Source: Meconema thalassinum (taxonomy: Eukaryota; Arthropoda; Insecta; Orthoptera; Tettigoniidae). Taken from it: a stretch of 64,000 nt of DNA. Made by a program: the position numbers and the translations under genes. The stretch is taken from positions 130,574,346 through 130,638,345 of the forward strand of contig OX336388.2 of assembly GCA_946902985.2 (NCBI GenBank), read 5' to 3'. This document shows, piece by piece, positions 1-10,925 of the stretch; position 1 is the first letter of the stretch, and each line of letters starts with the position of its first letter. The notes beneath the pieces were generated by a model. The model saw only the letters and a program-made list of their open reading frames with translations. It did no database searches and had not been told where the DNA came from.

Positions 1-472
1 TCCAAATAGAGATACACATTAAAATCCTAAATAATAGAAGCCACTGGTCTCACTCTTTTATTTATTTAGTCTGTAAGTTCCTACCCTAATAGATTCCACT
101 TTAGGTAGGACTTAGAAATAGCCTTATTGCATAATTGCTTAATCGTTGTTCTTGTTCAGCTGAGCGTCCTTGATACGCGCTGACCACAGTGAACTCTCTA
201 ATCACTCGCGTGCTTACGGCTCTCTATAGACCGCGTGGCGCAGTCATTGCGCTCTGTCTTATAACTTAATAGCTCTTACAGAATACCCCTGTACCTAGAA
301 CTACCCCGTCAAATAGTACCTTGGGGAGTTCTCCTGGCAGATCGCACGATCGATCTACCTTCCTAAAGCACTCCTTACCTCTTACAGTTTCGCCAAGCTC
401 CAACCCCAGTTTAAACTAATTTCATCCCCTAGTTTTAGTATTTGTACTGGCATCCCTCACAGATACCATACA
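1..472 (+). repeat. Left LTR, 5' end cut by window start
   Basis: It matches the right LTR base for base over nearly its whole length; the few differences include a two-base indel near 270. It ends in ATACA at 472. By comparison with the right copy, the missing start is TGTATC. Confidence 0.75.
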
Positions 473-474
473 AA

Positions 475-490
475 TGGTAGAGGCACCGGG
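475..490 (+). other. Primer-binding-site-like sequence
   Basis: Two bases after the LTR end comes TGGTAGAGGCACCGG. A TGG start just inside the left LTR is typical of a site complementary to a tRNA 3' CCA end. I cannot assign the tRNA. It supports plus orientation for the element. Confidence 0.4.
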
Positions 491-1847
491 GTACCATGAC
501 GTTGTCGTAAGACAACGCCTACAGGAGTTCAAACAACGAATTTCTACGGTACAGGTCCCTAAAACCCTCTTATGCAGCCAAGCAAAATTTAACCAAAATT
601 AAGGAAAATTTTTTGAAGTACGGGTCAAATATTATTTTTGGTACCCACCCACACCCGCCCCAGTAACTAATACATATTTAAACGCCCCCTATGCTCATTA
701 CATTAGCGAAGCGAGTGAGACAATTTAAATCCCCCCCGAGCAGAATTTTTTTTAGTAGATTAAGTTAGAGAATATTTTTTTACACAATAACTATAATCCC
801 CCCACCCCCACCCTGTTAAGATTTCGCGATAGACACCTCTTACGCCAAGCGATTTGAATATTAACAACCCCTATCTAATAAGTCACTAGGAATATTAACG
901 GAAGCCTAGTAGGAAGAGGTATTGATAACTACCCTACTATATTCAGAAAATTGCTCCTTATTTCAGATTAACCCCCCCCCCACAATGAAGCTCTATTAGG
1001 AATAAGATTGTGATATCCCATAGGATAAGTTGGAATGAATAAATAACTTTGTATTTTTTTACAGCAGTGCAACTATAAATTGTATATGATTGTAGGCTAT
1101 AATATTTTCTTCTGAATCCATTTTAGTATAACTTAGCGGAAGGTAGTATTGGCTACATGCTTACATAGAGTTAGGAGACCTTGCAATCACATTTCTGCAA
1201 GGTGCCGCATTAATTAGTTTGTAAACGCATTCAGTCAAGAAGTACTACAGTTTCTCTTTTGTTATGAAATCCGACCCCAGAGGAAATGCTTATTTGTCCA
1301 TTGTAACACAATCCAATATGACAGACACGTGCTGAGCACACCATCCGCCGAGAGGACATTAAACCCGACACTATCTAGCTAGCTCAGCGTACAGACGCAC
1401 TCGAGCGGAAGCCAGACACCTTGAGTTCAATTCCTGGCACTATTCACTCACACGCCAGATGACTTTACATAAGTTTGCATTTATTCTTTTTGGTTTTCCA
1501 TACATTCATTCACGTATTGCGAAGCGTGCGATAGTAGAAAAACGCACTAATGATTTTAAAGATGTAAGCGTAGAATACACTCTTAAGGTAGAATTCTTTT
1601 TACAGCAGTACATTTCAAACAGGACATTCAGTTAGCAAAGAAAACACCGTTCCCTCACGAAGTAACATAGGTGAGAAAGTAATCCAGTAGGAATTTATGA
1701 AAAACGCCGACAAATGCACGGCGATATCAGTATAGCATACATGCGTAAGCACGGACTTGGGCACAGCAGGGCAACATCGCAACGTACGACAATTGTTATC
1801 AAGAGTATCATCGTTAGTATATTAGTAATAAGTATTAAGTATTTTTA

Positions 1848-2110
1848 AGTGAAGTTGAAGAAATATATTATAGATATCTTGAGCTGGCACATGGGTTCGC
1901 ACAGCCTCAAGAACACGACGTTATTGATATCTTGCAGCAGGTCCAAGGGTGCACCTCGCTTTGAGATAAGGGAAGTATTAAGTGAAGTTGAAGAAATATA
2001 TTATAGATATCTTGAGCTGGCACAATGGTTCGCACAGCCTCAAGAACACGACGTTATTGATATCTTGCAGCAGGTCCAAGGGAGCACCTCGCTTGAGATA
2101 CGGGAAGTAT
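1848..2110. repeat. Two tandem copies of a 133-bp unit inside the LTR element
   Basis: Unit starts at 1848 and 1981 are nearly identical. The unit is not a multiple of three, yet both copies stay open in shifted frames, giving a 90-codon ORF at 1849-2121 that could be a remnant of coding sequence. No known protein is recognised. Confidence 0.8.
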
Positions 2111-2490
2111 GGAGGAGATAGAGGAGATATTAACACACCTACGTTGATAACAAATGCCATTAATAAATAAGATTAATGTCCACACCGTGGCCCAAAGCCC
2201 GCAATTTACGCAAGCCAAATGCTTAAAAAGTAGAAACGTCACACCCAGAGGGAAGTAATTAGTTACAGGTATATTGGTCAGTATAATAATGACAACCGGC
2301 GACCGACGACTATCATTTCAGATTCAGGGACCTAGCCAACCCGCTGAACACGTAAGAAGTAGTCCAGATATTAGAACGCTACTGAACTTTGAAAGGAAAT
2401 AGCCAACCCTTTCACCTAGATGACGTTCGTTTTAATACTTTCGGGGAATTAATCCCTCCACGTTATACATCTTGTGGCGGTCAATTCAAA

Positions 2491-2950
2491 CTTAATACAT
2501 AGTAAATTTAACGGCCGCTGGGACGCGTTCTGTATCGAAGTACGGACAGCCTGCCAACAGCCGATATCTTTATAGTATTCTGATAAGATATTAGGAGATA
2601 TTTATATTAAAATAAACTTAATACATAATGAACTTAACGGCCACTGGGACGCGTTCTGTATCGAAGTACGGACAGCCTGCCAACAGCCGATATCTTTATA
2701 GTATTCTGATAAGATATTAGGAGATATTTATATTAAAATAAACTTAATACATAATGAACTTAACGGCCACTGGGATGCGTTCTATATCGAAGTACGAACA
2801 GCCTGCCAACAGCCGATATCTTTATAGCATTCTGATAAGATGTTAGGAGATATTTATATTAAAATAAACCCAATACATCATGGATTTAACGTCCGATGGA
2901 ATGCGTCCTGTATCGAAGTACGGACAGTCTACCAACAGGCGATATCTCTT
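2491..2950. repeat. 126-bp tandem array, about 3.7 copies
   Basis: Equivalent points fall at 2491, 2617, 2743 and 2869, exactly 126 bp apart. The second and third copies are almost identical; the first and last are more diverged. It lies inside the LTR element and has no coding signal. Confidence 0.9.
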
Positions 2951-3190
2951 TGGTATTATGTTTAACATGAGGAGATAGTGACACGTTTTATGATATTGTA
3001 GCATAGTAGGTAATCTGAAACCTACACCGCTGGACACATTTGCTGATTTTCTATATAAAGAGTGACACCACTTGGTTGAGATACATAATCACATGCATCC
3101 GTATTTTCTACGACAAGAAGGCAACAGGATATGTAAAAGAAATAAAACTATGCAACTCAGGCATAATATTAGTCATTCCATATAGAGCAA

Positions 3191-3451
3191 CCCCATTACT
3201 TCTCTTACGGAGCAAAGATAGGCATTTAATTGAAGATACAGCCCCCATTAGTTTTATTAAAGAGCAAAAGTAGCTATTTCAGTGAAGTTACAGCCACATT
3301 ATTTTGCTTACGGAGCAAAAATTATCATGTCAGTGAAGATAAAGCCCCATTATTTTTCTTACGGAGCAAAGATAGGCATTTCAGTGAAGATACAGCCCTA
3401 TTAATTTTATTAAGGAGCAAAGGTAGCTACCTCATTGAAGGTACACTTTAG
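3191..3451 (+). repeat. 51-52-bp tandem array, about five copies, in an open frame
   Basis: Units begin near 3191, 3241, 3293, 3344 and 3394. Most are 51 bp, i.e. 17 codons, so the plus-strand ORF at 3230-3451 reads a repeated 17-residue peptide with core LRSK followed by SED. One 52-bp unit breaks the frame at the left. Whether it is ever translated is unknown. Confidence 0.75.
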
Positions 3452-3513
3452 AAAATTATCATGGCTGCGGATACACTATAGAGAGAGCTTAAATATTTAA
3501 GAAATACCTTTAA

Positions 3514-3540
3514 TATATATCGCCCCCCCCCCCCCCTCCC
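3514..3540. repeat. C-run low-complexity tract
   Basis: A run of about 14 C, one of several (also near 970 and 3672) in the non-coding LTR element. Confidence 0.7.
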
Positions 3541-4975
3541 TTCAAGAGATTTTTTTTCACCCCTGTCCAGACACGTTATTCCACCTTACCCCATGTATAT
3601 AGTATATTTAGCTAAGAAAAGGTAGTCATATTAGGTTTAGCATTAAGAATTAAGTTAGATAGTAAATCACCTCCCCCCCCCCCTCTATATCAGGTGGCAA
3701 GTTTTACAAACGGGTCTTAAATACCATGTCATTAACAGTGTTATTTTTTTCAGGCAATTATCACATGTCAATAATAAATGTCATTTTTTTTTTTCAGATA
3801 ATATTATCGTGTTAATTTATGTTTCCTGAAGTTCTATACAGTGCACAGAATTCCCAACTTAGCCCGTAGAGGCAATAAATAATTTCCAATTTCAATAACT
3901 TCCCGATGAAACAGTCGCCATTTTAACGATAATCCATTTCAACTTAACGATCGAGTGTACACGTAGTGCGAGTATCCTTACATAATGTCTGCATATCTAT
4001 AGATTAAGAAGCGAATACGTCGCTTAACTCACGCTGAGAGAGTGCAAAAGTAATACTTAAGAATTAATTCTCAGCTATAGCAAAGGTCTACGTCGATGTA
4101 TAAGAAAGTTTTTTTTACAAATGTAAAGGATTCCAGGTCTACGAAATATAAGAGTATATACGCAGCTAAATGCTTAAGGAAGCATGTTGCAGTTTTACAA
4201 CGACGCATATAGGACGTGGTATAGTGTATGACCACAATAACCAATATGTCAATGAATACATATTGCACGTTAGTTTATAAGGATATTAGTATATATGTCA
4301 TAATGCAGACATTAAGTAACGAGATTAACGCGTACGACGTAACGAACTTCAGTGAAAAAAATAACGTTACCAGGGTGAACCAATCCCTCTGTACAAAACG
4401 TTAAGAGAGATTTCTGATTTCAGACTAATTATACGCTGTACAATCCTGTAATCCCCCAGTAGGACATTCATGCAGGATGCCCCCCGGACGAACGTGACGC
4501 AAGACCAAAGTTCCAACACGCATGGCAGCAACAACAGTCAAAACCTACAAACCATACTAGAATGTCAGCCGATTTAGGCAGGAGCCTTCAGCTATTTCTT
4601 TCCAATACTTCAATGTTAATTTTTTTCTCTTTATAACATAACTACATGTTTATTTACGCACATAATCAAATAACTTTGACGGAATTTCACGTTTTCTAGG
4701 ATATTTCTACAATTTTCATTTCTTTTATCATCCCCACGTTGTAAGGAGGTTAATCATAGTAGCGCACCCTCATAGCTACGCTTGGCCTAGAGTACAATAC
4801 ACTATATTTTTTTCTCTCCCTTTTTTACACGCACTACAGAGATCGAGTACTAGCTCACGAGGGCTCGCCATTACTTAAGCTCCTTACAGCATCATTTTTC
4901 ATCGTAGGAAGATTACAGTTATGCATGCATCCTCGCGGCAGGGCTCGGCTCACCGAAAATAACAATGATAATGAT

Positions 4976-5100
4976 AAAAAGTGATATAGTGAATAAACAT
5001 AATGTTTTCATATATGCTTCCACAGACAATCATAATGAAAAAAGGGTAAATTATTGAATAAACATAACATTTTTCTATATGCCTCCACAGGACTAACCCC
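4976..5100. repeat. Two diverged copies of a roughly 62-bp unit
   Basis: Both copies contain TGAATAAACATAA and end in a TATATGC(T/C)TCCACAG sequence. The second copy is diverged. Confidence 0.6.
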
Positions 5101-5514
5101 ACAAAGGACGAGGGAAAAAGCCCTCTGAAATAATTATTTTTACATGTATTTATGGATCCACAAAAATTGATACAATTTTTTTTTATGCAATAACCATATG
5201 TTTTTTCTTGTGTTACACAAATGCCCCACCCCCAAAAGCGTACACTCAAATGCCCTATACACAGCCCATAATACCCATTTTCAGGCACATATCCAGACTA
5301 CAGTAGAGATATACCTGTGGGATATCCTCCACTGAAGGACGGATCAACGAAGCAAATTAGCACCTAAAATGAGAGGTACATTACGGCCACACAACTCGCG
5401 CCTATCTCTGTATAGGACGAGTTGTGCAGCCAAGATGACTTCGCTCGCCCACAGGGAGCAAGCCATACAAAAAAATATTCTGTACACACATAGTATAGAT
5501 CACCTGCAGGTAAT

Positions 5515-5566
5515 AGGTAATAGATAATAAGTAATGGGTAATAGATAATAGACAATAGGTTATAAT
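5515..5566. repeat. Short AT-rich simple repeat
   Basis: GGTAATAGATAATAAGTAAT-like words recur several times in about 50 bases inside the LTR element. Confidence 0.6.
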
Positions 5567-7100
5567 TAAATATTAAGTTAAGAGTGCACTCAAGATAATA
5601 TTAAAAGGTGTTGAATACAATATTAAAAGGAATATAGTTGCGCAACTACAATAAACAACAGAAGGATGATAAATAATTAAGTGAATTTGGTTTTGTTTTT
5701 ATTGAAGATTGATGTCACTCAGAGAATTGGATTTTGTATCTGTATGAAACATTGATATGAGTAACAGGGTTTTTGTTTCAGGTCTAATGGTTTTTAATGA
5801 TGATAAATGATATGAAGAATTGAATTTTTTTTAAAATGTGGTTGATATTTAACCAAGCGATGACAACTTTGTATACACATTATTTTTTCCTTTCCACTCT
5901 TCTAAATTCCACATTGTAAAAATGTCGCATTTTTTCCCAAAACAATAAAACACTTTTCAATTTAAACCTTTAATTACACCTTGCGGCATTTATTTTTCTA
6001 TCTCTATACTCTATCCCTTTTACACACACACAGGGCACGCGAGAGCAGTTTTTCATCCCCACTGGAGGCAAGTAATTATGTATGTATCCATAACCTCCCC
6101 CGTTACCCCTCGGATGTTTTTTTTTCCTCTCGTGTGTTCCTGCACCCCTTAATTTACATTGTACAATTGAAAATTTTTATAATATGTAATGTTTTCCCTA
6201 GCAAGTTATTATGTTTGTATAAAATAAGGGATCCAGGTAATATCCCGTCAAGAAAACACATAGTATGAAAAATAGTAAGCTTCACACCCCATTCTTGTAT
6301 TTTAAAAACAAATTGTAAAGAAACATTGTTCCCCTCACCACAGACAATTACACTTGATCGCTAGGCACACCCGGACACCCAATTAGTAGAAGGCACAATT
6401 ATTCCGCTTTCAACTTCGACATTTAACAGTATAGCACTAAATTTATATCTACCCCCTGACTTACCCCTATCTTCCACGAGGCTACCAACCTACCCTCTAC
6501 GACACCAAACATACAACGATGACCTAAAATTGACAGAAGAAAAGAAGAGAAGAACAGAAGACAGAAGACTATCAAGAAAGAAGATGAGGTCTTATATTTT
6601 CAAAAACCACCCCCACGTCTTCGTCCAGTTATCGAGGTCGATAACTAACCCTACAAAGGGGGTTGTTGTACCCCTAGGGTACGCTACCCTATCCCTTAGG
6701 GAAAATCTATAAGATTCCAAAAATACAAACTTCTAATATAAAATCATTATAAAATACCACCTACAAATTACATGAAGAACATAAGTACCACATTCAGGAA
6801 GTAAGGTAGCCCCGTGCCAAAGGCAACGACCTAAAAAGAGGTGCACGACTCGGAGGGAATGTAAGAATTCGCCGAGCGTGCACACCAAAGTTATAAAAAC
6901 CCTAAAGGTCAAGTAACGAGGATCAGCTATCACTCAGTCCTCTCTCAGTGCACCGACGTGTCGAAGCTCTTCTGCCTACAGACCGGGTAAGTGTCTTAGC
7001 GATCTACACACTATCCACTACACTACACACTCACCTCCCCCTGTGCTTGGATTGTATTTATTTTTATTAACTACTAGTTTGAACTGCCTGCTCTATTAAG

Positions 7101-7577
7101 TGTATCTCCAAATAGAGATACACATTAAAATCCTAAATAATAGAAGCCACTGGTCTCACTCTTTTATTTATTTAGTCTGTAAGATCCTACCCTAATAGAT
7201 TCCACTTTAGGTAGGACTTAGAAATAGCCTTATTGCATAATTGCTTAATCGTTGTTCTTGTTCAGCTGAGCGTCCTTGATACGCGTTGACCACAGTGAAC
7301 TCTCTACTCACTCGCGTGCTTACGGCTCTCTATAGACCGCGTGGCGCAGTCATTGCGCTCTGTCTTATAACTTAAAGCTCTTACAGAATACCCCTGTACC
7401 TAGAACTACCCCGTCAAATAGTACCTTGGGGAGTTCTCCTGGCAGATCGCACGATCGATCTACCTTCCTAAAGCACTCCTTACCTCTTACAGTTTCGCCA
7501 AGCTCCAACCCCAGTTTAAACTAATTTCATCCCCTAGTTTTAGTATTTGTACTGGCATCCCTCACAGATACCATACA
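7101..7577 (+). repeat. Right LTR
   Basis: It is the complete counterpart of the left LTR. It begins TGTATCTC and ends ATACA, so the ends form a short inverted repeat. TGTATCTC is also followed by GAGATACA, making a hairpin at the 5' edge. Just after 7577 the sequence continues as another repeat (seen again at 43505), so the element inserted into an older repeat copy. Confidence 0.7.
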
Positions 7578-7647
7578 GTATATTGGCTTTCACAGCCAGT
7601 GAATTAAAACTCAGCAATTTTTCTAGGTTTATGCCATGTCTTGTGTT

Positions 7648-8004
7648 TGACACCTGTTAATACTCAATATGCTCTCTTCTTTATTGGAACATGTTTTCGG
7701 TCCTTCGTTGGGACCTCCTTCAGCTTGTTTTCTTAGCCTTAAAGAGTAATAATTTCATAATTAATTAATGTTCGTATTGTACATTTATATTGTCATTAAT
7801 GTCTTTGTTTCATAAAAAATACATATCAAGTTGTTAGGCTAAGAAAACAGTTCGTATTTTACATTTATATTGTCATTAATGTCATTGTGTCATAAAAAAT
7901 ACATATAAAGTTGTTAGGCTAAGAAAACAAGCTGAAGGAGGTCCCACAGGACTGAAAACGTGCTCCAAGGAGGAAGAGAGCATATTGAGTATTAGCACAT
8001 GTCA
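7648..8004. mobile_element. Inverted pair of Penelope-type terminal sequences (foldback)
   Basis: The left arm (7648-7740, minus sense) and right arm (about 7916-8004, plus sense) are the same sequence in opposite orientation. Between them lie two diverged direct copies of a segment of about 80 bp that ends in TTAGGCTAAGAAAACA. Each arm holds a decayed hammerhead-like core (7687-7726 minus, 7928-7966 plus): CUGAAGG, one A, a GGUCC/GGACC or GGACU stem, then GAAAA. Inverted terminal pieces are usual for Penelope-like insertions, but no coding part is present, so class assignment is inference. Confidence 0.5.
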
Positions 8005-8009
8005 ACAAT

Positions 8010-8680
8010 TTAATAAGAATAAAATAAAATGGATATCCTTACAATAATTTGATTAAATAAAAGTTCCAAATATATAAGTATAATTTTTTCAAAAACACTT
8101 AGAAATGATAGTTTCTAAACTGTGTCATTGGAGTTGAGATGGATGGTGGTGAAATGTTAAATATTGATAGAGGTAATTGAAATTTTTCCCTTCAGCATCT
8201 GCCAAATTTAAAGCCTTATTTGCTGGCTTATTCTCATTGTAGTTGTTCAGATAGCTTCACAAAATATCTATATACTTAATAAGGGCTTCGTATTAAGAAA
8301 TATTTTTAAAAAAACTTTATATTTACCCCTGCTCGGAAAGGCATAAAATTATGGATGAACTATTTTCTGGCTTCTGAGTCTCTTCGAACCCTTTATATTT
8401 TTTTACTCTTCTGCAACAGTAGATCCATAGAGGGCAAAAATTAGAGGGGACGACCAAGACAAAAGTACACGATGCAAATATTAGAATGTGATTCCTACTA
8501 CGAACTGAAAAGTGAAGCGAGATGAATGGAGAGCTGTTGCTATAAGTTTAAATTTGCGATAATTTTTACACTTTTTAGCATTCAACATTAAGAAGAAACA
8601 AATTCATACAAAACACAATGGCTTGAGTGCTTTGATGGAACACTGGTTGCCTTGGTGTTGGGGAATTGATGTCTTAAATC
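8010..8680. other. No recognised feature
   Basis: AT-rich sequence without a supported gene, terminal repeat or tandem array. Confidence 0.5.
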
Positions 8681-8689
8681 TTAGATAGT

Positions 8690-8780
8690 CGCGTGGTGTG
8701 GCTGTGCTCATTAAATCGTACACGAGGGCCAACAAGTCCAGAGATCGCAGGTTTGAGTCCAGACTCTGACAGACAGAGTT
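8690..8780 (+). repeat. tRNA-like segment (pol III box A/B-like)
   Basis: TGGCTGTGCTCA resembles an A box and GGTTTGAGTCC a B box at suitable spacing. The arms do not fold into a full cloverleaf, so this is a tRNA pseudogene or SINE head rather than a tRNA gene. Confidence 0.35.
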
Positions 8781-9116
8781 TGGTTTTTCAACACACACTT
8801 CAGGCAATTGCCAGGATAGTACATGTACAGATAGGCAATCATAAATTGTCGCATGGAAAATATCAAATTCCTGTTCGGGTATCATCGCGCTTGGACGTGA
8901 CTGTACAGTTGCAACAAAATTGATGCACTTCCATCTTTGTTCAACGACATGTTCGTGACAAAATGCAACTATCAGTACACAGTGCCACTGTGCCGATATG
9001 AGAATAACAGAGAAAAATGATATGCAATTAATGAGAAACCGCCCGAATGCTTAAATAAATGCGTGAAGTGAGGGACACGTCCCAAGAGACAATGGATGAG
9101 AAGCGCTTAACAGAGT

Positions 9117-9195
9117 AGCTGTGTTAGCGTAGCGGAAAGGTGTGAAGTTGGTAATCCGGACCACCATGGTTCAAATATTGGTGTGGGCAACCCTT
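9117..9195 (+). repeat. Second tRNA-like segment
   Basis: TAGCGTAGCGG fits the A-box pattern and GGTTCAAAT the start of a B box. Acceptor pairing is not convincing. Confidence 0.3.
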
Positions 9196-9377
9196 TTTGA
9201 TTTGATGACCTCTGTGATACCATTGTGGAACTGCACGATACTGGACACCTTTCAAGTTTTACAACGAAATATTGCAATAGACCGTAAGTTAATTAGCACT
9301 GGGTCTATGATAGCTGTTATAGACGTGCATGAGCTGTTGGAAATATCATTACAATATTATGAGAGTTTTGCATGCTG

Positions 9378-9460
9378 CCAGTTAGCTCAGGGGAAGAGGC
9401 GTTGCTTGAAACGACAAAAAAACGGGGTTCGAATCGTACTCGCGGTGTTTATTTTTTAAA
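9378..9460 (+). repeat. Third tRNA-like segment followed by a T run
   Basis: TAGCTCAGGGG (A box) and GGTTCGAATCG (B box) are well spaced, and a run of T follows, as at a pol III terminator. The acceptor ends do not pair well, so I do not call a functional tRNA. Confidence 0.4.
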
Positions 9461-9524
9461 CATGTCAAATGTTTCATGAACAAAATACATGTGTGTTTCT
9501 ATACAAAGGGAAATCTGGCTTAAT

Positions 9525-9850
9525 GAAAATCCACAGCCTGCTTCCAGTCTCCGACCGGGTCAGGAATGGAATGAATGAAGCCCCCATCTAGCGGCGAGGA
9601 TATGAACTGTGCCGACTGCCGAGGCCTGACGCACTCCTCTGGGGCAATGATTAAATGAATGACAGATGAAATAAAATGATAGTGGAGAGTGTTGCTGGAA
9701 TGAAATTTTGACAGGGAAAACCGGAGTACCCGGAGAAAAACCTGTTGCCTCCGTTTTGTCCAGCACAGATCTCACATGGAGTGACCGGGATTTGAACCAT
9801 GGGCCCAGCGGTGAGAGGCCGGCGTGCTGCCGCCTAAGCCACGGAGGCTT
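9525..9850 (-). mobile_element. tRNA-derived SINE, family A, with 14-bp target duplication
   Basis: Read on the minus strand it starts with a tRNA-like head (A box TGGCTTAGGCGG, B box GGTTCAAATCCC) and ends in a short A-rich tail. The same family recurs at 10589 (plus) and split around 28148/30931. The flanks carry AAATCTGGCTTAAT at 9511-9524 and again at 9851-9864, a clean target-site duplication of the length made by LINE machinery. Confidence 0.85.
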
Positions 9851-9911
9851 AAATCTGGCTTAATAAATTTGCTTATTGTTAGTCCTGAAAAGGATTGTTG
9901 TAGGCACTTCT

Positions 9912-10500
9912 TCAATATCTCGTCCAGTATCCACCGGTTTCAACAATTTGCTGTAGCCAACGTAGCATTGATTGAACAAGATTTCTGAAGTACTGATCAT
10001 CAAGGCAATCTCCTCCCATGCTTCCAACATAATCTTCCACAATGCATCCTGCGAACAAGGGGGAGGGTAAGGCCAGTTTTCCCTGATATGGCGTTTCCAC
10101 TTGGCCCACACATGCTCAATGGGGTACAAGTCTGGAGTTCGAGGGACCCAGTTGAGCAGTTCAATTGAGTCCTACTCAGAAAACCAGCCCTGAACACTAC
10201 TGTTCATGTGGATTGGAGAGTTGTCTTGCACGAACTGAAGCACTGCATGTGGATAGCGCTCTCTCACACTCGGAATCATAATATTCTGCAAGATGTGCAA
10301 ATATTGGTCCAGTGCGAGATGTCCATCTATCAGATGAGACACTCCAGCCCCATCAGACGACATCCACCCCCAGCACGACAAAGATATGCGGCCACTATGT
10401 GTGCGCTCAACCACATACCGTTTCTCGCATGGGGTTCCATGTGGCCTGTAAACACGAACCGGTCTGACCTCTGCCAAACTACAATTCCTTCTACTTTAGA
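9912..10500 (-). pseudogene. Tc1-like transposase, C-terminal part, broken
   Basis: Minus-strand translation shows the Tc1-family run from an RVYRP-like segment through CWGWMS, then QDNSPIH with the second catalytic Asp, then DLYPIEHVWAK with the catalytic Glu, ending ETGGYWTRY. It would cut and paste DNA at TA sites. A TAG stop interrupts the frame after GWFSE (10172), and a frameshift separates the helix after EAWEE from the last 30 residues. The N-terminal DNA-binding half and first catalytic Asp are missing, because the upstream edge joins Penelope sequence at about 10500. No terminal inverted repeat was found. A dead fragment. Confidence 0.85.
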
Positions 10501-10588
10501 ATCCGCCATGGTCCGTATTGACAAGAGATTATAAACGAATATAGTACAATATATTTCCGTCAATCAATACCAAACAAATTATGTTAAA
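10500..10588 (-). mobile_element. Penelope-like element 5' fragment fused to Tc1 remnant
   Basis: On the minus strand this matches 19372-19476 of the longer Penelope copy, including the Met-Ala-(Asp/Glu)-Ser-Lys-Val-Glu-Gly start. It stops abruptly where the Tc1 sequence begins. It is the start of a tandem second unit downstream of the minus-strand fragment at 10926-12170. Confidence 0.8.
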
Positions 10589-10925
10589 TTAGCCTCCGTG
10601 GCTTAGGCGGCAGCACGCCGGCCTCTCACCGCTGGGTCCGTGGTTCAAATCCCGGTCACTCCATGTGAGATCTGTGCTGGACAAAACGGAGGCAGACAGG
10701 TTTTTCTCCGGGTACTCCGGTTTTCCCTGTCAACATTTCATTCCAGCAACACTCTCCACTATCATTTCATTTCATCTGTCATTCATTTAATCATTGCCCC
10801 AGAGGAGTGCGTCAGGCCTCGGCAGCCGGCACAGTTCATATCCTCGCCGCTAGATAGGGGCTTCATTCATTCCATTCCTGACCCGGTCGGAGACTGGAAG
10901 CAGGCTGTGGATTTTCATTTTCATT
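10589..10925 (+). mobile_element. tRNA-derived SINE, family A, inserted in Penelope DNA
   Basis: Full-length plus-strand copy with A box TGGCTTAGGCGG, B box GGTTCAAATCCC, and the tail ending ATTTTCATTTTCATT. It sits between two Penelope parts that are contiguous in the copies at 19.3 kb and 22.7 kb, so it inserted after the Penelope element. A clean target duplication is not visible. Confidence 0.85.

Larger units (their letters stand above)
1..7577. mobile_element. LTR retrotransposon lacking recognisable gag/pol (LARD-like)
   Basis: The sequence from position 1 to about 472 recurs nearly identically at 7107-7577, so the two blocks are read as LTRs of one element whose first six bases lie before the window. 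The 6.6 kb between them has no open frame above about 112 codons and no protease, reverse transcriptase or integrase motif I can recognise. It carries several unrelated tandem arrays (1848-2110, 2491-2950, 3191-3451, 4976-5100) and long C runs. This fits a large non-autonomous LTR derivative mobilised in trans. I see no convincing polypurine tract before the right LTR, and the left flank is outside the window, so the target duplication cannot be checked. Strand is inferred only from the primer-site-like sequence. Confidence 0.65.

Noticed and set aside
4950..5288. 112-codon minus-strand ORF
   Set aside because: Runs through a tandem duplication in non-coding LTR-element DNA with no protein-like composition or relatives.
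9378..9460. Functional tRNA gene
   Set aside because: A and B boxes fit, but acceptor and anticodon stems do not pair.
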